Assembly (NCBI RefSeq): GCF_010509075.1
Contig: NZ_CP048433.1
Coordinates: forward strand, 806,001-870,000
Direction: 5' to 3'
Length of the DNA: 64,000 nucleotides
DNA from: Collinsella aerofaciens ATCC 25986
GTDB lineage: Bacteria; Actinomycetota; Coriobacteriia; Coriobacteriales; Coriobacteriaceae
Positions 56,082 to 64,000 of the stretch are shown piece after piece. A program made the position numbers and the translations under genes. The notes beneath the pieces are model-generated. The model ran no database searches, was not told the DNA's origin, and saw only the letters and a list, made by a program, of their open reading frames with translations. Every line of letters begins with the position of its first letter. The first letter of the stretch is position 1.

Positions 56082-57935
56082 TTACATCTGCTCGGGAGCG
56101 GAGACACCAACAAGGGTGAGCACCAGGGCGAGCGTCACGCGGACGGCATCGCAAGCGGCCAGACGGGCACGCGAAAGCTCGGGGTCGACGGGACGGCCCT
56201 CGCTCGGCAGCACCTGGCAAGCAGCATAGAAGCTGTGGAAGTCGCCGGCAAGCTCCTCGGCAAAGTGCGTCAGACGGAACGGGGCGCGATCACGAGCGCA
56301 GCTGGCGATGAGGTCGGTGAGCTCGTTGAGCTTACGCGAAAGGGCAAGCTCGGTCGGGTCGGTCAGCAGCGAGTAATCGACGTTCTCACCGATGGCCTTG
56401 GCGGCGACGGCCTTCATGCCCATCTCGTCAGCCTGCTCGGGCGTAACGTCAGCGGCACGGCGCAGGATGGAGCACACACGGGCGTGAGCGTACTGCACGT
56501 AGTACACCGGGTTGGAGTTGTCGCGTTTCTTAACGGCCTCAATATCGAAGTCGACCATCTGGTTGGAGCTCTTGGAGATGAGCGTATAGCGAGCGGCATC
56601 GGAGCCGACCTCGTCGACAAGCTCCTGCAGGGTCACCATGGTGCCCTTGCGCTTGGACATACGGACGGGCTTGCCGTTGCGCAGCAGGTTGACGAGCTGG
56701 CCCAGCAGAACCTCGAACTTGCCGGGGTAACCCAAGGCATCGCAGACGCAGCGGACACGCTCGATGTAGCCGTGGTGGTCGGCGCCCCAGATGTCGATGA
56801 CGTGGTCGACGCGCTGGAACTTATCCCAGTGATAGGCAACGTCGGAGGCGAAGTAGGTGTACTCGCCGTCGGACTTGATCAGGACGCGGTCCTTGTCATC
56901 GCCCAGGTCGGTGGAGCGGAACCACAGGGCGCCGTCCTTGGTGTAGAGATAGCCCATCTTGTCGAGCTTCTCAAAAGCGCGGTCGACGGCAGAGGTGCCG
57001 GCGGTCTCGCCCTCGGTGTCCTTCACGTACAGCGAACGCTCGGAGTACCAACGATCGAAGTCGCAATTGACGGCGTGGCAGAGGTCGCGCATGTTGTCGA
57101 CCATCTTCACATAGCCGCGCTCGCGGAAGCTCTCCATGCGCTCCTGAGGATCGGCGTTGACCCACTTGTCGCCGTCAGTGCGCCAGAACTCGGCGGCCTC
57201 GTCGATGATGTAGTCGCCGCCATAGGAGTCCTTGCCAAGGGTCTCGGCAAAGTTATCCTGGTACGGATGAGTCTCGGGATGCTCGTCGTTCTCGTCGGCA
57301 ACAAAGGCGTCGCGGTCGGCAATCAGCAGTTTGTGAGCCTCGTCGATATCCACGCCCTGCTTGGCGATGATGTCGGCAAGCTGCATATAGCGCGTGCTGA
57401 TGGAGTTGCCGAAGGTGTTCATCTGAGAGCCGTGGTCGTTGATGTAGAACTCACGCTGGATGTCGTAACCGGCGTGGTCCATAACACGGCAGAGCGAATC
57501 GCCCAGCGCGGCCCAGCGGCCGTGGCCGATGTGCATGGGGCCGACGGGGTTGGCGGAAACGAACTCGACCTGGGTCTTCAGGCCACCACCGACGTTGGAC
57601 TTAGCGAAGTCCATGCCCTTCTCGCGAGCCTCGCCAAAGATGGCATTCTTGACGGCAACGGAGAGGTAGAAGTTGATGAAGCCGGGGCCTGCGATCTCGA
57701 CCTTCTCGATCGCGGGGTCCTCGGGCATATGGGCAACGATGGCCTCGGCGATCTTGCGCGGGGCGCAATGGGCCAGCTTGGCGGACTTCAGGGCCATGGT
57801 AGAGGTCCACTCGCCATGAGAAGTGTCAGCCGGTCGCTCGATAGCGCAATCGTCAAGTTCAAATGCGGAAAGGTCGCCGGCCTCCTGGGCCGCAGCAAGC
57901 GCAGCGCGTACCAGCTCTTCAATCTTCTCGGGCAT
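56082..57935 (-). CDS. argS: Arginyl-tRNA synthetase
   Basis: A 617-residue class I synthetase that charges tRNA-Arg. Visible parts: Arg-specific N-terminal domain (1-110), HIGH motif in GPMHIGHGRWAALGD, KMSK-type motif as MSKRKGTMV, and the C-terminal anticodon-binding domain ending in ALVLTLVGVSAPEQM. The ATG at 57935 with AAGGAGGATCT is chosen; upstream codons in the same frame lack a ribosome binding site. Confidence 0.96.
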   Translation of the reverse strand: MPEKIEELVRAALAAAQEAGDLSAFELDDCAIERPADTSHGEWTSTMALKSAKLAHCAPRKIAEAIVAHMPEDPAIEKVEIAGPGFINFYLSVAVKNAIFGEAREKGMDFAKSNVGGGLKTQVEFVSANPVGPMHIGHGRWAALGDSLCRVMDHAGYDIQREFYINDHGSQMNTFGNSISTRYMQLADIIAKQGVDIDEAHKLLIADRDAFVADENDEHPETHPYQDNFAETLGKDSYGGDYIIDEAAEFWRTDGDKWVNADPQERMESFRERGYVKMVDNMRDLCHAVNCDFDRWYSERSLYVKDTEGETAGTSAVDRAFEKLDKMGYLYTKDGALWFRSTDLGDDKDRVLIKSDGEYTYFASDVAYHWDKFQRVDHVIDIWGADHHGYIERVRCVCDALGYPGKFEVLLGQLVNLLRNGKPVRMSKRKGTMVTLQELVDEVGSDAARYTLISKSSNQMVDFDIEAVKKRDNSNPVYYVQYAHARVCSILRRAADVTPEQADEMGMKAVAAKAIGENVDYSLLTDPTELALSRKLNELTDLIASCARDRAPFRLTHFAEELAGDFHSFYAACQVLPSEGRPVDPELSRARLAACDAVRVTLALVLTLVGVSAPEQM

Positions 57936-58277
57936 AGATCCTCCTTGTGTTAAAGCCCCCGAGCTCTTGGTCACTCGTAGGGCAAAAGCCAGAGTTTGTA
58001 GCACTCTATCACAAGCGACGGGCACTGTCGCAGGGTAAAGCCAATCGATATTGCATATGCACAAAATTGACTACAGCTTGTATGGAGTCACTCAAAGATG
58101 CCAGTCTGCCTGCAGATTATGCAGGCGTTGAAAATGCATAAAGGTGTGAATGAGCTGCGCCTGTTATCGAATACTCTTACCTATCGGAGTTGTGTGCTTT
58201 TCCTGCATAAAGTAAGGGTTTGCGCACGTCAGCGTGTTATTCTAGACATACGTAAATTCGTATAAGTTGGAGGTAGC
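57936..58277. promoter_or_regulatory. Divergent promoter region of argS and the CarD-like gene
   Basis: 342 bases between divergent genes, A/T-richer than its surroundings. Candidate boxes TATTCT (about 58239) and TAGACA (about 58243) lie before the CarD-like gene, without a clear -35 at normal spacing. No leader hairpin or T-box-like element was recognised for argS. Confidence 0.4.
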
Positions 58278-58763
58278 ATGTTCTCAATCGGTCAACACGT
58301 CATTCATCCGGGTCAGGGAGTCTGCACCGTCGTCGGTTTTAGGGACGACACACCGCAGCCCATGCTACTGCTCGAGACCAAGCAGGGACATGCGCAGACG
58401 ATCCTCATGTACCCCGTGGCGCAGGCCGACCGTTTGCACGCCGCCATCTCGCAGCAAGATGCCGAGCACCTGCTGAGCCACTATGACGAGCTGGAGTGCG
58501 ACACCTTTACCGAGCGCAACAGCTCGCTTGAGGAGACGCACTTTAAGCAGCAGCTCAAGCTGGGTGCGCCCGAGACGGTCCGCGTGGCAAAGACCATGAT
58601 GCACCGCATTCGCCAGGCCGAGGAAGCTGATAAAAAACCCAGCTCCTACTACATGCGCGTACTCAAGGAGGCCAAACGCCGCTCCATCGAGGAGTTCGCC
58701 GTGGCCCTTGGTGTCACCGAGGAGGCCGCCGAAGCCCGCCTAGCCCAAGCCGCCCTCAACTAA
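58278..58763 (+). CDS. CarD family transcription regulator
   Basis: A 161-residue protein. The N-terminal RNA polymerase-interacting domain shows the CarD/TRCF pattern (MFSIGQHVIHPGQGVCTVVGF), and the C-terminal part is helical (AKTMMHRIRQAEEADKKPSSYYMRVLKEAKRR). CarD stabilises the open complex at many promoters, including rRNA promoters. GGAGGTAGC precedes the ATG. Single-gene unit with its own terminator. Confidence 0.88.
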   Translation: MFSIGQHVIHPGQGVCTVVGFRDDTPQPMLLLETKQGHAQTILMYPVAQADRLHAAISQQDAEHLLSHYDELECDTFTERNSSLEETHFKQQLKLGAPETVRVAKTMMHRIRQAEEADKKPSSYYMRVLKEAKRRSIEEFAVALGVTEEAAEARLAQAALN

Positions 58764-58780
58764 CCCATCCGCGCCAAAAA

Positions 58781-58820
58781 CCACCACAAAGGGAACAGGC
58801 ACCTTTGTGGTGGTTTTCTT
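58781..58820 (+). terminator. Terminator of the CarD-like gene
   Basis: Stem CCACCACAAAGG / CCTTTGTGGTGG with TTTT after it. Nearly the same sequence as the terminator at 59491. Confidence 0.93.
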
Positions 58821-58871
58821 GTTCTAGTAGTATTCATTCTTATCGATACCCACGAGCACAAGGAGTCTCTT

Positions 58872-59471
58872 ATGGCAGAGCCGCTTACCGCCGGAATCAC
58901 CCGCGACCGCGCGTTCGAACTGCTCAATGAGCACAACAAGGACCCGTTCCATATCACCCATGGCGAGACGGTCGAGGGCACTATGCGCTACTTTGCGCGC
59001 GAGTTCGACCCCGAGAACGAGGAGTTTTGGGGCATCGTCGGTCTGCTGCACGACCTGGATTGGGAGGAGCATGAGGACGACCCCATGAACCACACCATCT
59101 ATGCTGCCAAGATTCTTAAGGATGAAGGTGCGTCTCCCGAGCTCATTCGCGCCATCCAGACGCACACGTCGGACTTCAATACCTCGCTGCCCAAGCCCGA
59201 GCTGCAGATGGAAAAGATCCTGTTTGCCTGCGATGAGCTCACCGGCCTGATCGGCGCTGCAGTCATCATGCGCCCGAGCAAGAGCGTTATGGACTTTACG
59301 ACCAAGTCGCTCAAGAAGAAGTTCAAGGACAAGCGCTTTGCCGCCGGCTGCTCGCGCGACGTGATTTCGCAGGGCGCCGAGATGCTGGGCTGGGAGCTTC
59401 CTGAGCTCTTCGACCGCACCATCGCAGCCATGCAGTCCTTCGCCCCCGACCACGATACCTTCCAGGCCTAA
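58872..59471 (+). CDS. HD-domain phosphohydrolase-like protein
   Basis: A 199-residue HD-superfamily protein. The first metal histidine is in THGETVEGTMRYFARE, the HD pair in VGLLHDLDWEE, and later histidines in HTIYAAKIL and IQTHTSDF, with an aspartate in CDELTGLIG. Function is probably a small-molecule phosphohydrolase; the substrate is unknown. Single gene between two twin terminators. Confidence 0.85.
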   Translation: MAEPLTAGITRDRAFELLNEHNKDPFHITHGETVEGTMRYFAREFDPENEEFWGIVGLLHDLDWEEHEDDPMNHTIYAAKILKDEGASPELIRAIQTHTSDFNTSLPKPELQMEKILFACDELTGLIGAAVIMRPSKSVMDFTTKSLKKKFKDKRFAAGCSRDVISQGAEMLGWELPELFDRTIAAMQSFAPDHDTFQA

Positions 59472-59490
59472 CCGCCCGCGCCACTTAAAA

Positions 59491-59528
59491 CCACCACAAA
59501 GGGGAAAGGCACCTTTGTGGTGGTTTTT
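59491..59528. terminator. Bidirectional terminator between HD gene and proA
   Basis: The same CCACCACAAAGG / CCTTTGTGGTGG stem as at 58781, with a T-run on the plus side and an A-run (AAAA) before it that serves proA on the minus strand. Confidence 0.9.
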
Positions 59529-59541
59529 GTTTGCGCGGACG

Positions 59542-60828
59542 CTAGGGGCGGACCTGGCCGGTGCCGCGGAGCTTGTATTTGTAGGTGGTGAGGGCCTCGG
59601 CGGCAAAGGGGCCGCGGGCGTGGAGCTTTTGGGTCGAGATGCCGATCTCGGCGCCCAGGCCAAACTCGCCGCCGTCGGTAAAGCGCGTGCTGGCGTTGGC
59701 ATATACGGCCGAGGCATCGACCGCATCCAAGAAGCGCTCGCAGGCGTCCACGTCCTCGGAAATGATGGCCTCGGAATGCATGGTACCGTAGCGGTTGATG
59801 TGCGCGATGGCCTCGTCCTCGTTTGCCACGACCTTCACGCTCATCTCGAGCGCCAGGTACTCGCGACCCCAGTCCTCCTCAGTCGCGGCGACGTAGTCAT
59901 CGCCCTCTACAAAGCCGGCGTCGGCGCACGCGGCGCACGTGGCCTCGTCGCCGTGAATGAGCACGCCGTGGTCGTGCAGCACGGCAACGACCGCAGGCAA
60001 AAACGCATCGGCCACAGCACGGTCGACCAGCAGCGACTCGGCGGCATTGCACACGCCTACGCGCTGGGTCTTGGCATTAACGATAATGTTGAGCGCCTTA
60101 TCAAAGTCGGCGGATTCATGCACGTAGATGTGGCAGTTGCCCGTGCCCGTCTCGATCACCGGCACAAGCGACTCGCGCACGCAGCGCTGGATCAGGCCTG
60201 CACCGCCGCGCGGAATGAGTACGTCGACAATGCCGCGGAGCTTCATGAGCTCGCCAGTGGCCTCGCGGTCGGTGGACTCGATCATCGACACGGCCTCGCG
60301 CGGGAAGCCCTTGGCCTCGAGCGCATCGGCCAGCAGCTCGGCAATCATGGCACACGAGTGATAGGCCAGCGAGCCGCCGCGCAGAATGCAGGCGTTGCCG
60401 GTGCGGATGCAGATGCCCGCGGCATCGGCCGTCACGTTGGGGCGCGCCTCATACACTATGGCGACCAGACCCAGTGGCACACTCACGCGGGTCAGGTCCA
60501 CGCCGCTTGCGAGTATACGGTGGTCGAGCACGCGGCCCACGGGATCGGGCAGCTCGGCGAGCTTTTCCAGGCCGGCGGCCATGCCCTCGACGCGCTCGGG
60601 CGTCAGCAGCAGGCGATCGAGCAGTCCGGCCGAGGTACCCGCATCGCGCGCAGCGGACATATCGAGCTCGTTGGCGGCGACGATGGAGTCGACACCGTTG
60701 CGCAGTGCTGCGGCCATGGCGCGCACGGCCTCCTGGCGCTGCTCATCGCTCGCCGTGGCAAGCGAGGCCGACGCTGCCTTGGCGGCAACGGCAAGATCGT
60801 GGACATACGTGGCTATATCGACCGACAT
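59542..60828 (-). CDS. proA: Gamma-glutamyl phosphate reductase
   Basis: A 428-residue enzyme of proline synthesis that reduces gamma-glutamyl phosphate with NADPH to glutamate semialdehyde. The catalytic cysteine is C260 in RVGVCNAAESLLV; EARPNVTADAAGICIRTGN and PRGGAGLIQ are typical of the family. Length is normal. It is separated from proB by a divergent peptidase gene, whereas in most bacteria proB and proA are adjacent. Confidence 0.95.
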   Translation of the reverse strand: MSVDIATYVHDLAVAAKAASASLATASDEQRQEAVRAMAAALRNGVDSIVAANELDMSAARDAGTSAGLLDRLLLTPERVEGMAAGLEKLAELPDPVGRVLDHRILASGVDLTRVSVPLGLVAIVYEARPNVTADAAGICIRTGNACILRGGSLAYHSCAMIAELLADALEAKGFPREAVSMIESTDREATGELMKLRGIVDVLIPRGGAGLIQRCVRESLVPVIETGTGNCHIYVHESADFDKALNIIVNAKTQRVGVCNAAESLLVDRAVADAFLPAVVAVLHDHGVLIHGDEATCAACADAGFVEGDDYVAATEEDWGREYLALEMSVKVVANEDEAIAHINRYGTMHSEAIISEDVDACERFLDAVDASAVYANASTRFTDGGEFGLGAEIGISTQKLHARGPFAAEALTTYKYKLRGTGQVRP

Positions 60829-60940
60829 GGGCGGCCCTTTCTCCTAGAAGTTTGCAACCATGGTAGCCGATTTGCGCATGGCCTCGCCCGCGGCGGTAGA
60901 ATTGGTCAACCCGAAACACCGCAACGAACGGAAGTCTCAC

Positions 60941-62359
60941 ATGGCCCTCATCACTTCGTACCACGTCCCCGGCCTTTACGTCGAGGACCACAGCATCGAC
61001 GTCCCCCTTGACTGGCGCGGCCTGGAGCCGATGCTCCTGGCCGTCGGCAGCACCATGCGCCGCGGCGCTATGCCGGCACCCATCGCCGGCGCGCCCGAGA
61101 GCATCAAGCTCTTCTACCGCGTGGTTTGCGCGCCCGACCGCATCAACGACGATCTGCCACTGCTCCTGTTTTTGCAGGGCGGCCCCGGCGGCGAGAGCCC
61201 GCGTCCGCTGACGCCCACAAGCGACGGCTGGATCGAGGAGGCCGTCAAGCACTTCCGCGTGGTCCTTCCCGACCAGCGCGGCACCGGACGCAGCAGCTGC
61301 GTGGACGGGCGCACGATTGCCGCCTTGGGCGATCGCGCCGAGGCAGCAGGCGCCAATGCGGCCCGCTCGCAGGCGGACTACCTCAAGCGCCACCTCGCCA
61401 GCTCCATCGTGCGCGATTTTGAGTACCTGCGCCTAGTGGGCTTTGGAGGCAAGCCGTGGGTCACGCTCGGCCAAAGCTACGGCGGTTTTTTGACGCTGAG
61501 CTACCTGTCGCTCTTCCCCGAGGGCGTGGCGGCGAGCTTTACCTGCGGCGGAATCCCCCACGTGCCGGCGAGCGCAAGCGAGGTCTACGCGCACACCTTC
61601 CCGCGCATGGCCGCCAAGACGCAGCAGTATTATGACCGCTACCCCGCTGACGTCGAGCGCGTGGCAGCCCTGGCCGATGCGCTCGAAGCCCAGAAGCCCG
61701 TGCTGCCCGACGGCTCGCCGATGACAGTCGAGCGCCTACAGCTCATGGGCAGCGACTTTGGCATGAAGCCGAGCTTTGAACGCATGCATTGGATTATCGA
61801 TCACGCTTTTGTTGATGGCGACGGCACGCTGACCTGCGACGCCTCGGTATCTGACAGCTTTTTGATGCGCGCCTTCGAGCGCACCAACACGCGCACGAAT
61901 CCGCTGTACTGGACGCTGCAGGAGTTCATATACGCCGACGGTGACACTATGCCCATTGGCTGGGCCGCGGCTGAAGAGAAGGCTCACCGCACCGAGTTCG
62001 ACACCCTCGCGCGCCCGCTCATGTTTACCGGCGAGGCCATGTTCCCGTGGATGTTCGAGCAGATGCCCGAGCTCAAGCCCTTCAAGCCCGCCATGGACCT
62101 GCTGATGGAAGACACCAGCTGGGACAAGATCTACGACCCGCAGCGCCTGGCCTACAACGAAGTGCCGCTCCAGGCCGCGGTGTATTTCGACGACATGTAC
62201 GTGGATTCGGGCCTGCAGCTCGATACGCTCAGCCGCGTGGGCAACTCGCATGCCTGGGTGACCAACGAGTTCGAGCACGACGGTCTGCACGGCAGTGTGG
62301 TGTTCAAGCACCTCTTCGACGAAGCACTCAACCGCGGAGACCTGCGCCGGATCTTCTAA
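60941..62359 (+). CDS. Alpha/beta hydrolase, prolyl iminopeptidase-like
   Basis: A 472-residue serine peptidase. The oxyanion motif is LQGGPGGESPRP (78-89), followed by DQRGTGRSS, and the nucleophile is S179 in LGQSYGGFL, the pattern of proline iminopeptidases, which remove N-terminal proline from peptides. A late histidine near GNSHAWVTNEFEHDGLHGS completes the triad. The start is the ATG at 60941; an upstream in-frame start would overlap the proA promoter. Place between proA and proB fits a link to proline supply. Confidence 0.87.
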   Translation: MALITSYHVPGLYVEDHSIDVPLDWRGLEPMLLAVGSTMRRGAMPAPIAGAPESIKLFYRVVCAPDRINDDLPLLLFLQGGPGGESPRPLTPTSDGWIEEAVKHFRVVLPDQRGTGRSSCVDGRTIAALGDRAEAAGANAARSQADYLKRHLASSIVRDFEYLRLVGFGGKPWVTLGQSYGGFLTLSYLSLFPEGVAASFTCGGIPHVPASASEVYAHTFPRMAAKTQQYYDRYPADVERVAALADALEAQKPVLPDGSPMTVERLQLMGSDFGMKPSFERMHWIIDHAFVDGDGTLTCDASVSDSFLMRAFERTNTRTNPLYWTLQEFIYADGDTMPIGWAAAEEKAHRTEFDTLARPLMFTGEAMFPWMFEQMPELKPFKPAMDLLMEDTSWDKIYDPQRLAYNEVPLQAAVYFDDMYVDSGLQLDTLSRVGNSHAWVTNEFEHDGLHGSVVFKHLFDEALNRGDLRRIF

Positions 62360-62360
62360 C

Positions 62361-62413
62361 AAAGGAGTGTCCCCACCTGCCGGCACAAAAGGAACGTCCC
62401 CAAGTGCCGGCAC
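62361..62413. repeat. Intergenic motif related to 55735-55775
   Basis: On the minus strand it reads GGGGACGTTCC, a spacer with GTGCCGGCA, and GGGGACACTCC. GTGCCGGCA-like inverted bits occur twice. The same two blocks occur upstream of rho. Confidence 0.65.
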
Positions 62414-62414
62414 G

Positions 62415-62458
62415 AGAAAGACAGCGCTGCGGGAAACGATCCGCAGTGCTGTCTTTCT
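62415..62458. terminator. Bidirectional terminator between peptidase gene and proB
   Basis: Stem AAAGACAGC.CTGCGG / CCGCAG.GCTGTCTTT, 15 of 16 paired, between convergent genes. Confidence 0.9.
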
Positions 62459-63586
62459 TTATGCAAATACGATCAAGTTATCCCTGTGTATCGCCGGCTT
62501 CTCGGCCAAGTTAGCGAGCAGGCGGTTGCTGGCGATCTGGTCCTGGCGGCGGCCGGCAGCAAGCTCCAGCACGTCCGAATCGGCCTCGGCGATACCGCGG
62601 GCGACGACCATACCGCTCGGGTCGCACACATCGAGCACATCGCCCTCGGCAAACTGGCCATCGACCTCGCGAATACCCACCGCAAGCAGAGAAGAGCCAC
62701 GGCTGACCAGCGCCTTCGCAGCACCATCATCGACCGTCACCGAGCCATGCGCCTTGTCGCCCAGTGCGATCCACAGCTTGCGGGGTGCGATGTCCAGACG
62801 CTCCGCCGGCGGATCGAACAGCGTGCCCACGCTCTCGCCGCGGGCGAGGCGCACGAGCGCATCGGGCTCCTCGCCCGAGCAAATCACGCTCTGAATGCCC
62901 GCCGTCATCAGGATGCGGCTCGCGCGAATCTTGGTAATCATGCCGCCCGTGCCCACCGATGTGGAAGAATCGCCCGCCGAGGCAATAATCTTGGCATCGA
63001 TCTTATGCACGACAGGAACAAACTCGGCCGTGGGGTCCTCATGCGGATTGGCAGTATAGAGGCCATCGATGTCCGAGAGCGTCACGCACAGATCGGCAGA
63101 AACCAGGCAGCTCACAAGCGCCGCCAGTGTGTCGTTGTCGCCAAACTTAATCTCATCGACGGTAACGGTATCGTTCTCGTTGACGACCGGCACCACGCCA
63201 AGCTCCACGAGGCGCAGCAGGGCGTCGCGCGCGTGCAGGTAAGACGTGCGGCGGGCCGTATCGTGGCGCGTGAGCAGCACGAGCGAGGTGAGCAGGTCGC
63301 GCGCATGGAACTCCTCGTCGTAGGCCGACGAGATGATGCACTGACCAGCCGAGGCGCAAGCCTGCAGGCTCGGCAGGTCGCCGACCGGCTTGCGGTCGAA
63401 GCCCAGCACGGGATAGCCACAGGCGATAGCGCCCGAGCTCACCACGACCAGACGCCAGCCGAGCTTGCGCAGCGCTGCGGCCTGATCGGCAAGCCCGCCG
63501 ATAAAGGAGCGGTTGACCTTGCCGTCAGTGCCCACAACCGTGGACGAACCGATCTTTACCACCATCGTTTTATAAGAAGTCGTCAT
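62459..63586 (-). CDS. proB: Glutamate 5-kinase
   Basis: A 375-residue kinase that makes gamma-glutamyl phosphate, the first step of proline synthesis. The amino acid kinase domain covers about 1-260 (VVKIGSSTVV, VVVSSGAIACG, NENDTVTVDEIKFGDNDTLAA, GTGGMITKIRAS), and a C-terminal PUA domain follows (KAHGSVTVDDGAAKALVSRGSSLLAVGI). Proline feedback inhibition is typical of this enzyme. The start has no strong Shine-Dalgarno match. Confidence 0.95.
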   Translation of the reverse strand: MTTSYKTMVVKIGSSTVVGTDGKVNRSFIGGLADQAAALRKLGWRLVVVSSGAIACGYPVLGFDRKPVGDLPSLQACASAGQCIISSAYDEEFHARDLLTSLVLLTRHDTARRTSYLHARDALLRLVELGVVPVVNENDTVTVDEIKFGDNDTLAALVSCLVSADLCVTLSDIDGLYTANPHEDPTAEFVPVVHKIDAKIIASAGDSSTSVGTGGMITKIRASRILMTAGIQSVICSGEEPDALVRLARGESVGTLFDPPAERLDIAPRKLWIALGDKAHGSVTVDDGAAKALVSRGSSLLAVGIREVDGQFAEGDVLDVCDPSGMVVARGIAEADSDVLELAAGRRQDQIASNRLLANLAEKPAIHRDNLIVFA

Positions 63587-63665
63587 ACGTCAAACCAATC
63601 AACTGTTCAGCGAACGGCCGAGCTGGCGGCCAAGGGAGCGTGACTCGCCCCTACCACCCAAGAAA

Positions 63666-64000
63666 TTAGTGAGCCCAGGGAAAGGCAGAAGCCGCGGCCA
63701 TGTTCTTGCGCACGAGCTCGTCGCGCACCTGAGCCAGGCCCTGCTCCATGCCCACCACATAGGTCTGCGGGTACAGGAAGCGCTTGAAAGCTGCGTCCAG
63801 ATGATCGAGCGCCCAAGCACAGCGCTCGCGCGCGTCCTGGATGCTCTCACGCGGAGCCACCGCACTGCCATCGCGCACGATCGGCACCAGCAGCTCGCGA
63901 TACTCAAGTTCGGACACGTCGGTCACCAGGGCGGCATCATTCACGGCCACGAGGGTATTGCCGCGCGCGGCGCCCTCCCCCGCCAGATGGTCCTCGTCGT
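63666..64000 (-). CDS. pncB: Nicotinate phosphoribosyltransferase, C-terminal part
   Basis: About 110 residues are visible; the frame is open to the right window edge, so the N-terminal part lies outside. The ending (LVPIVRDGSAVAPRESIQDARERCAWALDHLD...RFLYPQTYVVGMEQGLAQVRDELVRK) matches the conserved tail of PncB of the Gram-positive type, which salvages nicotinate for NAD. Assignment rests only on this end. Confidence 0.7.
   Translation of the reverse strand, partial: DEDHLAGEGAARGNTLVAVNDAALVTDVSELEYRELLVPIVRDGSAVAPRESIQDARERCAWALDHLDAAFKRFLYPQTYVVGMEQGLAQVRDELVRKNMAAASAFPWAH

Overview
The window reads as chromosomal DNA of a gut actinobacterium of the class Coriobacteriia, most likely Collinsella. 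It is GC-rich. The host genes fit that group: a SUF iron-sulfur operon with SufU, a GGGtGRT protein pair, a Rho factor with a very long low-complexity N-terminal half, a CarD-like regulator, and several hairpin terminators that share almost the same sequence. The genus is an inference from gene content; no rRNA is present.

Left host part (1-9187): the end of a sufD-like gene, sufS and sufU; a RAYT/IS200-type transposase-like gene that has lost catalytic residues; the two-gene GGGtGRT operon; an FAD-dependent oxidoreductase; and dinD. Just before the prophage lies an 86-bp direct repeat that carries a piece of the tRNA-Lys 3' end.

Prophage (9188-48066, about 38.9 kb): a complete-looking siphovirus-type prophage sits in the 3' end of tRNA-Lys(CTT), bounded by a 46-bp direct repeat (attL 9188-9233, attR 48021-48066). 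The integrase, a C1-type repressor and a RhuM-family gene read rightward at the right end. A Cro-like gene and almost everything else read leftward in a chain of overlapping stop/start codons: small early genes including several zinc-ribbon proteins, a ParB-like protein, a second tyrosine recombinase, a sigma-like protein, a HicAB toxin-antitoxin pair, HNH endonuclease, a tRNA-like element, small and large terminase, portal, minor head, scaffold, capsid, connectors, tail tube, a tail chaperone pair with a -1 frameshift site, tape measure, tail tip, fibre, and finally holin and endolysin. No recognisable helicase, primase or polymerase was found.

The outstanding system is a diversity-generating retroelement (DGR) at 11699-14782, inserted between the tail fibre and lysis genes. 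It has a reverse transcriptase, an Avd-like accessory gene, a template repeat (TR) and a variable repeat (VR) that forms the last codons of a 302-residue target protein with a C-type-lectin-like C-terminus. TR and VR are both 129 bp and differ at 15 positions; every one is an adenine in the coding sense of TR, the signature of adenine-directed retro-mutagenesis. The DGR most likely diversifies the tip of the phage tail and so its choice of host receptor.

Right host part (48067-64000): a second tRNA-Lys, tRNA-His, a class I aminotransferase, a ROK sugar kinase, a VanZ protein, a membrane protein of unknown role, rho, argS, a CarD-like gene, an HD-domain protein, proA and proB separated by a divergent prolyl-iminopeptidase-like gene, and the C-terminal end of a nicotinate phosphoribosyltransferase that runs off the window.
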